A DNA stretch of 5,455 nucleotides. Source: JBBDSU01 sp040904825. GTDB lineage: Bacteria > Actinomycetota > Nitriliruptoria > Nitriliruptorales > Nitriliruptoraceae. Within the stretch, counting starts at the first letter, position 1, and each line of letters begins with the position of its first letter. Below, in pieces: positions 1-5,384 of the stretch. The DNA lies in NCBI GenBank assembly GCA_040904825.1, contig JBBDSU010000048.1:1-5455 (forward strand). The letters run 5' to 3'. The position numbers and the translations under genes were made by a program. A model generated the notes under the pieces. That model saw only the letters and a program-made list of their open reading frames with translations. It made no database searches and was not told where the DNA came from.

Positions 1-282
1 CCCGAGTATGCGTTGTCTGAACTGTTCCGCACGACTGGGGGTGCCAACTTCTTTGGCTACGGCAATCTGGAGTTCGATGTTGCGCTGGATGAAGCCAACG
101 CCGCATCACCTGACGATGCCATCATGCTGTATCAACACGCTGAGGACATCGTGCTGGCCGATCTGCCCGTAATCCCGCTGTGGTACGCCAACACCACAAC
201 GGTGCACACTGCGAGGGTCGAGAACATCATCATCGATGCTCGGGGCTATCTGCGTGTCGAACAGATGCGCACGGTTGATTGA
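1..282 (+). CDS. ABC transporter substrate-binding protein, family 5 (peptide/OppA-like), C-terminal part only
   Basis: The reading frame is open from the first base and ends at TGA 280-282, so only the last 93 codons of a longer gene are visible. What remains matches the C-terminal end of SBP_bac_5 proteins, the extracytoplasmic receptors that deliver peptides or similar solutes to ABC importers. The marks are an LF-R segment followed by N-F-G-Y-x-N-x-E-F-D, then LDEA, then a helix ending in AED, and the signature DLPVIPLWY at about codons 54-62. The same pattern recurs in the C-terminus of the complete family-5 protein at 3511-5298, but by eye identity is only about 30%, so this is a divergent paralogue and not a recent copy. 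The first in-frame alternative start (TTG at 13) is internal to the domain and is not a real start. The precise substrate cannot be told from this fragment. Confidence 0.85.
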   Translation, partial: PEYALSELFRTTGGANFFGYGNLEFDVALDEANAASPDDAIMLYQHAEDIVLADLPVIPLWYANTTTVHTARVENIIIDARGYLRVEQMRTVD

Positions 283-300
283 CGGACGCACACCTGCGCA

Positions 301-327
301 AACCCGGGCGCGGCCATGTATCGGGTT
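301..327 (+). terminator. Inverted repeat after the first gene, possible weak terminator
   Basis: AACCCG at 301-306 and CGGGTT at 322-327 are exact reverse complements around a 15-base loop, starting 19 bases after the stop of the substrate-binding protein gene. There is no run of T after it, so intrinsic termination is doubtful. Its place between a finished gene and tpiA is the main argument. The rest of the 283-424 spacer shows no convincing -35/-10 pair. Confidence 0.25.
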
Positions 328-412
328 CACTAGACCATGATCCGGTCACGGACGTGCCGTGGATCGGACTGATGACGGGTTCTGTGGCGCCACTGCTGCG
401 ACGGAACCGACC

Positions 413-418
413 GGAGGA
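413..418 (+). promoter_or_regulatory. Ribosome-binding site that fixes the tpiA start
   Basis: GGAGGA at 413-418 lies 6 bases before GTG 425. The longer in-frame possibility, GTG 359, would add 22 residues that do not resemble any TPI N-terminus, so this site decides the start. Confidence 0.8.
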
Positions 419-424
419 CAGACC

Positions 425-1207
425 GTGACGAGCACTGATCAACGACGCACGCCCCTGATCGTGGGCAACTGGAAGATGTACCGCGATCACCTCGAAGCCA
501 TCCAACTGGTGCAGAAGTTGGCGTATCACCTGCAAGAAGAGGATTACGAAGATCAAGAAGTCGTGGTCTGCCCACCGTTTGTCGCGCTGCGATCGATCCA
601 GACATTGATCCAGTCGGACAAGCTGCCACTGCGTTTGGGTGCACAGAATTGTTTCGATCAGGACGAAGGGGCTTACACGGGTGAAGTCTCCGCGCCGATG
701 TTGGCGCGCCTCGACGTCGCCTACGTGTTAGCTGGCCATTCCGAGCGGAGGTCGGTATTCGGCGAGACCGATGCGGTCGTCAAGGCCAAGACAGACGCGA
801 TTGTTCGCCATGGCATGAAGGCCATCGTGTGTGTCGGAGAAGGTGCCGACGACCGCGACGCGGGCAGGGCGGATGAGGTTGTGCTGGCGCAAATGAAGGG
901 CAGCCTCGCGGGATTTGACGTCGGTGACGCTGACGAGCTGGTCATTGCCTACGAACCTGTGTGGGCAATCGGAACGGGGCGAACAGCCACGCCAGGCGAC
1001 GCACAGTCGATGGCGGCAACCATCAGAGGTGCGTTAACCGAACAGTTTGGCGAGGTTGCCGGCTCGATGCGTGTCCTCTACGGAGGGAGCGTCAAGCCCG
1101 GCAACATCGCTGCACTCATGGCGGCCACCGACGTCGACGGTGTACTTGTCGGCGGTGCGAGCCTTTTAGCGGAAGACTTCGCCCTCATTGTCAGTCATCG
1201 ACGCTGA
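425..1207 (+). CDS. tpiA: Triosephosphate isomerase
   Basis: This cytoplasmic glycolytic enzyme interconverts dihydroxyacetone phosphate and glyceraldehyde 3-phosphate. The 260-residue product has the usual length for bacterial TPI, and the whole (beta/alpha)8 barrel is present. Visible landmarks are G-N-W-K with the substrate-binding Asn15 and Lys17, the AGHSERR motif with electrophilic His105, the YEPVWAIGTG segment with catalytic base Glu177 and the flexible loop 6, YGGSVKPGN at 219-227 for phosphate binding, and the closing VGGASL at 242-247. No key residue is missing. GTG 425 is chosen because of the GGAGGA site and because the protein then begins just before the first beta strand. In many actinobacteria tpiA follows gap and pgk and precedes secG. 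Here a substrate-binding protein gene lies upstream, and a repressor/protease pair separates tpiA from secG. The gene probably uses its own promoter in or before 283-424, but I cannot point to one with confidence. Confidence 0.98.
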   Translation: MTSTDQRRTPLIVGNWKMYRDHLEAIQLVQKLAYHLQEEDYEDQEVVVCPPFVALRSIQTLIQSDKLPLRLGAQNCFDQDEGAYTGEVSAPMLARLDVAYVLAGHSERRSVFGETDAVVKAKTDAIVRHGMKAIVCVGEGADDRDAGRADEVVLAQMKGSLAGFDVGDADELVIAYEPVWAIGTGRTATPGDAQSMAATIRGALTEQFGEVAGSMRVLYGGSVKPGNIAALMAATDVDGVLVGGASLLAEDFALIVSHRR

Positions 1208-1232
1208 ACTATTGGCTCGCCTACGGGGAACC

Positions 1233-1261
1233 TTGACACGAGGTTCCTGTCGCATCATGTT
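1233..1261 (+). promoter_or_regulatory. Candidate promoter of the blaI-M56 operon
   Basis: TTGACA at 1233-1238 is a perfect sigma-70-type -35 box. With a 17-base spacer the -10 position falls on CATGTT at 1256-1261, which matches TATAAT at only 3 of 6 positions. The TACAGT at 1272-1277 matches better but is too far away for this -35. Transcription would then start near 1268, in the 115-base gap between tpiA and blaI. The strong -35 with a weak -10 makes this a plausible but unproven promoter. Confidence 0.45.
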
Positions 1262-1270
1262 TCGCCCGCG

Positions 1271-1282
1271 CTACAGTTGCAG
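1271..1282 (+). promoter_or_regulatory. Candidate BlaI-type operator (imperfect TACA/TGTA dyad)
   Basis: The 12 bases CTACAGTTGCAG form a dyad with half-sites CTaCA and TGcAG, 4 of 6 base pairs symmetrical. BlaI/MecI repressors are known to bind dyads built from TACA and TGTA half-sites, usually in front of their own genes. This one lies 40 bases before the blaI ATG and just downstream of the proposed promoter, where a bound dimer could block transcription start. No comparable dyad was noticed before tpiA or secG, which argues for self-regulation only. The match is imperfect, so this stays a candidate. Confidence 0.4.
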
Positions 1283-1322
1283 GCGAGGTCCGCGCAGTCG
1301 ACGCGGCCGGATCGAGGGTGAG

Positions 1323-1727
1323 ATGGCAACGCGGCGAAACGAACCACTGGAGGCCTTGCTCGGCCCCCTTGAACAGGAAGTCATGGAGGTTGTGTGGTCG
1401 GTGGGAGACACCACCGTCCGCGATGTCCACGACGTGCTAGCCCGATCACGTTCCATTGCCTACACCACGGTGATGACGACGATGACACGGCTTGCGAACA
1501 AGGGCCTGCTTCAGCGTGACACTGGCGCGTTGGCGCATCGCTATCGCCCAGCAGTCAGCCGCGAGCGGTACGCGAAATCTGCGGTGGGCAATGTGCTCGA
1601 CTGGCTCTTTGAGCGATACCCCGAGCCCGCTGCGGCTTATCTCGCCGAAGTCGTTGATGATGTCGACGGTGTGAAACTCGCGGCGTTGAAAGACGCCGTC
1701 GCACGGCAGCGCCAGTCGGAGCGCTGA
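1323..1727 (+). CDS. BlaI/MecI/CopY-family transcriptional repressor
   Basis: The 134-residue product is a member of the penicillinase-repressor family (BlaI/MecI), which bind operator dyads as dimers through an N-terminal winged helix and release DNA after proteolysis triggered by a membrane partner. The first helix is seen in LGPLEQEVMEVVW (13-25). The recognition helix is the Thr-rich stretch at about 46-60, and the wing follows to Y-R-P near 74-76. The rest, to 134, is the helical dimerisation part. Length is as usual for the family. The family's known cleavage bond in staphylococcal MecI (Asn-Phe) has no obvious equivalent here. ATG 1323 is preferred because GAGGG (1314-1318) precedes it by 4 bases. 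The in-frame extension back to 1188 would overlap the end of tpiA and encodes an Arg-rich, unfamily-like stretch. The protease gene follows after 5 bp, so the pair is almost certainly one operon. Regulated genes other than its own operon are unknown. Confidence 0.93.
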   Translation: MATRRNEPLEALLGPLEQEVMEVVWSVGDTTVRDVHDVLARSRSIAYTTVMTTMTRLANKGLLQRDTGALAHRYRPAVSRERYAKSAVGNVLDWLFERYPEPAAAYLAEVVDDVDGVKLAALKDAVARQRQSER

Positions 1728-1732
1728 CCGTC

Positions 1733-3091
1733 GTGGACCTGGGTGTCCTGCTGAGTTTGCCACTGGAGTCGATCGCCCTCCGTGCGGCAATCGCAACGGT
1801 GGCTTGCGTGCTCATGCTGCGCCTGCTTCTGACGATCGGATTGCGTTCGTCAGGCGCTCGAGTGCTGGCAGCACTGACGCCAGCGGTGGTGCTGCTGGCG
1901 GTGATCGGCCTGGCTTCAGCTCAACCCAGGCTCCCAACGCTGATGGTTCCTGTTGAAGCACGTGACGCCCTGGCGATTCGTGTCGCTGAGGGCTACCTGT
2001 TCTTTGCTCCGGTTGTCTTCCCGCTCCTCGTTGCCGCTTGGGCGACGATCGCATCGGTGCGACTGGTGTGGCGGATTGCCGCGACCACCGGCGTTAGGCG
2101 ACGCGCCCGAGCCGCACTCGTGATGGGCTTGACGCCCGACCATGTGCGTGACATCGCCTCAACAGTCGCCTACAGGCTGGACGTTGCCGAACCGTTTGTC
2201 ACCGTCGTCGACGACGCTCCAGGCGGGGCATACGTCGTGGGAACACGCCATCCGATCGTTGTGCTGGACGCCTCGCTCGTTGAACGTCTTGATGACGATG
2301 AACTCGAAGGTGTGCTGGCGCATGAATTGGCTCATGTGCGTCGGCGCGACAATCTGGTTGCCGGAATGCTCGGCTCGCTGAGAGATGCCATCTTCTTTGC
2401 GCCTGGTGTGGGATGGGCAGTCCGTCACCTGCATCGGGAGCGCGAGTTGGCTGCTGATCAGGCGGCAGTCAGTGTGACCGGCCGGCCCGGCGCGCTGGCC
2501 AGTGGACTGCTGAAGGTTCTTGACCACGCTCCGCGAGGTGCCCACGCATGCGCGACGCTGGCGCCGTCGCACGGATTGGTGGACCGGGTCGAGACCCTGA
2601 TTTCGGGTGCCCCCAAGGTCACCGCGGTCCGGCGGACCGCAGAATTGAGCGTGTTGGCCCTCGCAGGGATGGCCGCAGTCGCCGCTGCATGGTTCGTTCC
2701 AACCCAGATGGCTGGTGCCGAACGCGAGCGTGATGCGTTCGCCGTAGTGTGGTCACCTCGCGCCACTGAAGCCGAGCCAGCAACCCGCGCGCGAGCATTC
2801 TCGGTCTATGACCGCAATCGCTTTGATAGCAGTGCGACCACGACGAGCAGTGTCGCTGCATCGAGATATGACGAACACAGCATCGAGAATCGGCGAACGA
2901 CCCTCAGGGCATGCGGAAGCGAAGATGTCCACTGTCCGACGCCGGATTCGCGGATGGGTCTTGGTCTAAGGCCGCGCCCCGTCGTCACCATCGACGATGC
3001 AGTGACCGCTTCGTGGCAGGCCGTGCCGGTCGGCGATGTTGAGGATTCTGCCAGCGGCCTGCGCATGTACTGGTTGTCCTGGATCGGCTGA
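1733..3091 (+). CDS. M56-family membrane zinc metallopeptidase (BlaR1/MecR1-like), without penicillin-binding sensor domain
   Basis: The 452-residue product is the partner protease of the preceding BlaI-type repressor. Three hydrophobic segments at about 14-35, 44-63 and 88-109 and a fourth at 305-323 match the BlaR1 plan, with the protease domain (about 110-303) in the cytoplasm and the C-terminus outside. The zinc site is clear: HELAH at 197-201 and the third ligand Glu238 in ELAAD (238-242). BlaR1 and MecR1 continue into a penicillin-binding domain of roughly 250 residues. Here the tail is only about 130 residues (324-452), is rich in Arg, Ser, Thr and Asp, has cysteines at 394 and 401, and shows no acylation motif that I can see. 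Sensor-less M56 proteins paired with BlaI are known in other actinobacteria, for example next to mycobacterial BlaI. The start is GTG 1733, with GGAG at 1718-1721 inside the end of blaI, 11 bases upstream. What the tail senses is unknown. Confidence 0.92.
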   Translation: MDLGVLLSLPLESIALRAAIATVACVLMLRLLLTIGLRSSGARVLAALTPAVVLLAVIGLASAQPRLPTLMVPVEARDALAIRVAEGYLFFAPVVFPLLVAAWATIASVRLVWRIAATTGVRRRARAALVMGLTPDHVRDIASTVAYRLDVAEPFVTVVDDAPGGAYVVGTRHPIVVLDASLVERLDDDELEGVLAHELAHVRRRDNLVAGMLGSLRDAIFFAPGVGWAVRHLHRERELAADQAAVSVTGRPGALASGLLKVLDHAPRGAHACATLAPSHGLVDRVETLISGAPKVTAVRRTAELSVLALAGMAAVAAAWFVPTQMAGAERERDAFAVVWSPRATEAEPATRARAFSVYDRNRFDSSATTTSSVAASRYDEHSIENRRTTLRACGSEDVHCPTPDSRMGLGLRPRPVVTIDDAVTASWQAVPVGDVEDSASGLRMYWLSWIG

Positions 3092-3106
3092 TTTTGGCCG
3101 CAAACT

Positions 3107-3122
3107 GCCACGCCAGTGGCGT
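3107..3122 (+). terminator. Small hairpin after the M56 gene, weak terminator candidate
   Basis: Two overlapping 5-bp stems are possible 16 bases after the stop: GCCAC 3107-3111 with GTGGC 3116-3120, or ACGCC 3110-3114 with GGCGT 3118-3122. Only one can form at a time. No T run follows, so its role in ending the blaI-M56 transcript is uncertain. Confidence 0.25.
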
Positions 3123-3147
3123 CCTAGCAGCCAACAAGGACACGAAA

Positions 3148-3243
3148 GTGCGTCGCATCGTCTCCGCTATCGCCGCTCACGCTGGTAGCCTTCGGTCTCT
3201 CAGTACCTTGGTGGTGATGGAACCCGTTCAAGGGCCGTCATAG
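3148..3243 (+). CDS. Possible 31-residue small ORF before secG, or remnant of a small membrane protein
   Basis: GTG 3148 is preceded by AAGGA at 3136-3140 with a 7-base gap, as good a ribosome-binding site as those of the real genes here. The frame runs 31 codons to TAG 3241-3243 and starts MRRIVSAIAA, like the beginning of a signal peptide or membrane helix, then turns polar. If one base is skipped near 3178, the reading continues as TLVAFGLSVPWW to TGA at 3215-3217, which is hydrophobic throughout. It may thus be a true small protein, a frame-disrupted remnant, or chance. No family is recognised. The remainder of the 3092-3281 spacer holds only the hairpin at 3107-3122 and the secG ribosome-binding site GGAGG at 3270-3274. 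Confidence 0.25.
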   Translation: MRRIVSAIAAHAGSLRSLSTLVVMEPVQGPS

Positions 3244-3281
3244 AACTCAGGCACTGTCACGACTGTTTTGGAGGCGCTCTC

Positions 3282-3509
3282 GTGCTCGTCGGATTCCTTG
3301 TCAGCGTTCACCTGCTGCTCGCCTTGGCGCTGATTGGCTTGGTGCTGCTGCACCGTGGGCAGGGGGGAGGCTTGTCCGACATGTTCGGCGGTGGAGCCGG
3401 TGGCGGCCTCCAAGGTTCTGCAGTCGTTGAGCGCAACCTTGATCGCTTTACGGTCATCTGTGCAGTGACGTTCGGCCTGACCAACTGCCTGCTTGTCGTG
3501 CTGCTGTGA
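3282..3509 (+). CDS. secG: Protein translocase subunit SecG
   Basis: SecG is the small accessory subunit of the SecYEG channel in the cytoplasmic membrane and helps SecA-driven export. The 75-residue product has two membrane helices (about 4-23 and 56-75). They flank the conserved cytoplasmic loop LLHRGQGGGLSDMFGGG at 22-38, followed by a Gly-rich stretch. The length is normal for actinobacterial SecG, and the protein ends right at the second helix without an extra tail. GTG 3282 is supported by GGAGG at 3270-3274, 7 bases upstream. secG near tpiA is a common arrangement in actinobacteria, although here two regulatory genes separate them. The next gene begins 1 bp after the stop, so the two are probably co-transcribed and translationally coupled. 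Confidence 0.96.
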   Translation: MLVGFLVSVHLLLALALIGLVLLHRGQGGGLSDMFGGGAGGGLQGSAVVERNLDRFTVICAVTFGLTNCLLVVLL

Positions 3510-3510
3510 C

Positions 3511-5298
3511 ATGAACGCGCGGCAGGCGCCACGGCGGCTCGTCGCCGGGTTGGTCGCTGCTGTCGTGGTGGTGGCTGGTTGTGTTGTCGAAGAGACGTCA
3601 CAAGTTCCAGTCCTGCCGCCTTCAGGGGGAAGCCAGGCACCTGCGCCTGGCGATTCTGCCACTACCTCTGGTGGAACGCTACGCATCGGGCTTGGTGTCG
3701 AGCCGGTCAGCCTCGATCCTCGATTCGTCGTTGATGCTGAAGGTGAGATCGTCGTCGATGCCGTGTTTGAATCGCTCGTCCGTCTGGATGACCATCTGCG
3801 GCCTGTAGCCGGCGCAGCCGAGCAATGGACGATCGACGAATCTCGGACCACCTACCGTTTCACCCTGCGGCAAGCGGACTTTCACGACGGCGCTGAGGTG
3901 ACCGCGCATGCCTTCAAGCGCACGTTCGATCGCATTGCTGACGGGACGCTGAACCCGCGTTCGCCGTTGGATTTTCTCGTCGAAGGGATCATCGGCGCGC
4001 GTCAAGCTGCCGCAGTCGGCGGGGGATTGGCAGGCGTGATTGTTGAGGCCGATGACCTCCTGACCATTCGCCTCGAACGTCCAGATGCTGGCTTCCTCAG
4101 CAGACTCGCGCATCCGGGCCTTGCTCCGGTGCCGGCATCTGCAGATGAAGACCCAGAGGGATTCGCTGAGCAGCCCGTTGGCAACGGACCCTTCGCCATG
4201 ATCGAACCCCGCGCGCGGGGAGCGTTCATTCGGCTGACACGCCATGAGGATCACCATCGTGCACCCCAACTCGATGAAGTCCTCATCAATTTCTATCTTG
4301 ACGATCCATCCACCACCCGGCAGTGGCAGGACGTCGTCAATGGCAATCTCCATGTGGCCCGACTGACAGCGGATCTCATCGATGACGCGGTCGAACGTTT
4401 CGGAAGGTCCGAGGATGGCTATACCGGTCCCGGTGTTCTCGATGGAGTGACGACAACGGTCTATGCCTATGCCTTCAACACCACACGACCACCCTTTGAT
4501 GACGCCGACGCTCGTCGGGCGTGGTCGCTGGCCATCGACCGTGGCGCACTGGCGGACGGCGTCATGCGCGGGTCACGGACAGCTGCCGACAGCCTGGTGC
4601 CTCCGTCAGTGCCGGGATATCTGCGTGGCGCATGCGAATACTGCCGTCACGACCCGCAACGCGCAGCTGAGCTTTGGCAAGACGTCCTCAACCGTTGGCC
4701 GCACAATGACGCCGACGAAGGAGAAGGAGCGACAACTCCGGAAGCGATTGACCCCGACGTGCAACCCGACGAACTTGAGGCGACAGACGAAGCGGACACC
4801 GATGAGCTCTTCGTGCCGACGATCACCCTCTTGCATCCAAGGGGCGCCACCCACGCTGCGATCGCCCAAAGAATGGCCGCCGATCTTGAGCAGGCGCTGA
4901 CGGTCACGATCAACCTGCGTGCCGAGGATCTTGGGCGATTCGTCCGAACCATCAGAGATGGCGAAGCCCAGGTATTCCGCCTTGGTTGGGAGCCGTCAGA
5001 ACCGGATCCAGGGGCCTATCTCACTCCCTTGTTTCACAGCCGCGAAATCGGTCGTGACAACTTGACGGGATGGAGCACTCAGCAAGTTGATGCACTGCTT
5101 GACGAAGCCAGGGCAAGCATGTCATCGGGAGCTGCGTTGGCCCGTTATCGGGAGGCGGAGCGGCTGGTCTTGGATGAGATGCCGGTCATGCCGTTGCTGT
5201 ACTACCGACAGGCTGCGGTGGTCGTGCCTGATGTCGAAGGGTTCGTGTGGTCCGCCACCGGACGAGTCGATCTGACGCGGGTGACTCTCAGACGGTGA
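3511..5298 (+). CDS. ABC transporter substrate-binding lipoprotein, family 5 (peptide/OppA-like)
   Basis: The 595-residue product is a membrane-anchored receptor of the SBP_bac_5 family, which binds peptides, nickel or other solutes outside the cell for an ABC importer. The N-terminus has Arg8-Arg9, a hydrophobic stretch and the lipobox V-A-G-C with the lipid-bearing Cys24, followed by a flexible Pro/Ser/Gly linker to about residue 53. The domain begins with GGTLRIGLGVEPVSLDP (54-70). FTLRQADFHDG (117-127) and the C-terminal DEMPVMPLLYY (555-565) are family signatures. A C-x2-C pair (Cys375, Cys378) sits in GACEYCRHDP. Unusual is an acidic insert at about 399-432 (15 Asp/Glu in 34 residues, no basic ones). 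ATG 3511 is preferred over TTG 3493, which would overlap secG and add MSCCCD before the signal peptide. There is no clear Shine-Dalgarno, fitting coupling to secG. No permease or ATPase gene is visible, and the substrate is unknown. Confidence 0.93.
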   Translation: MNARQAPRRLVAGLVAAVVVVAGCVVEETSQVPVLPPSGGSQAPAPGDSATTSGGTLRIGLGVEPVSLDPRFVVDAEGEIVVDAVFESLVRLDDHLRPVAGAAEQWTIDESRTTYRFTLRQADFHDGAEVTAHAFKRTFDRIADGTLNPRSPLDFLVEGIIGARQAAAVGGGLAGVIVEADDLLTIRLERPDAGFLSRLAHPGLAPVPASADEDPEGFAEQPVGNGPFAMIEPRARGAFIRLTRHEDHHRAPQLDEVLINFYLDDPSTTRQWQDVVNGNLHVARLTADLIDDAVERFGRSEDGYTGPGVLDGVTTTVYAYAFNTTRPPFDDADARRAWSLAIDRGALADGVMRGSRTAADSLVPPSVPGYLRGACEYCRHDPQRAAELWQDVLNRWPHNDADEGEGATTPEAIDPDVQPDELEATDEADTDELFVPTITLLHPRGATHAAIAQRMAADLEQALTVTINLRAEDLGRFVRTIRDGEAQVFRLGWEPSEPDPGAYLTPLFHSREIGRDNLTGWSTQQVDALLDEARASMSSGAALARYREAERLVLDEMPVMPLLYYRQAAVVVPDVEGFVWSATGRVDLTRVTLRR

Positions 5299-5306
5299 CG
5301 TCCCAA

Positions 5307-5324
5307 CGCGCTGCGGTTAGCGCG
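5307..5324 (+). terminator. GC-rich hairpin after the lipoprotein gene
   Basis: CGCGCT at 5307-5312 pairs with AGCGCG at 5319-5324 around a 6-base loop, 8 bases after the stop codon. The stem is strong, but there is no T run after it. Position and stability make it the best terminator candidate for the secG-lipoprotein transcript. Confidence 0.4.
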
Positions 5325-5348
5325 CCTACGGGTAAGTCGCTCAACGGC

Positions 5349-5354
5349 TACCAT
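5349..5354 (+). promoter_or_regulatory. Possible -10 box of the tRNA-Leu gene
   Basis: TACCAT matches TATAAT at 4 of 6 positions and lies 30 bases before the tRNA 5' end, a sensible distance for a stable-RNA promoter. No recognisable -35 box is found at the matching distance, so support is weak. Confidence 0.25.
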
Positions 5355-5361
5355 CCCGGCC

Positions 5362-5379
5362 GCCACGTGCTGTCGTGGC
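5362..5379 (+). other. Second hairpin, just before the tRNA gene
   Basis: GCCACG at 5362-5367 pairs with CGTGGC at 5374-5379 around the 6-base loop TGCTGT, ending 5 bases before the mature tRNA 5' end. It could be a leader stem near the RNase P cut site or a second terminator for the upstream gene. No T run follows. Confidence 0.3.
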
Positions 5380-5384
5380 AGCCA

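Noticed and set aside
359..424. A longer tpiA starting at GTG 359
   Set aside because: The extra 22 residues are not TPI-like, and GGAGGA correctly placed before GTG 425 fixes the shorter start.
1188..1322. A 45-codon upstream extension of the blaI frame, starting inside tpiA
   Set aside because: The extension is Arg-rich, unlike any BlaI N-terminus, and overlaps the tpiA end. ATG 1323 has its own ribosome-binding site and the promoter/operator signals lie in this stretch.
2170..2183. A second TACA/TGTA-like dyad inside the M56 gene
   Set aside because: CTACAGGCTGGACG matches only one half-site and lies within coding sequence, so it is most likely chance.
2702..3091. The M56 C-terminal tail as a penicillin-binding sensor domain
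   Set aside because: It is far too short and no Ser-x-x-Lys or Lys-Thr-Gly motif could be seen.
3228..3851. A 207-codon open frame on the minus strand
   Set aside because: It is antisense to secG and the start of the lipoprotein gene, is low-complexity in Ser, Thr and Arg, and has no family resemblance. It reflects high-GC shadow coding.
3679..4353. A 224-codon open frame on the minus strand
   Set aside because: It lies wholly antisense to the well-supported substrate-binding domain and has no recognisable motif or ribosome-binding site context.
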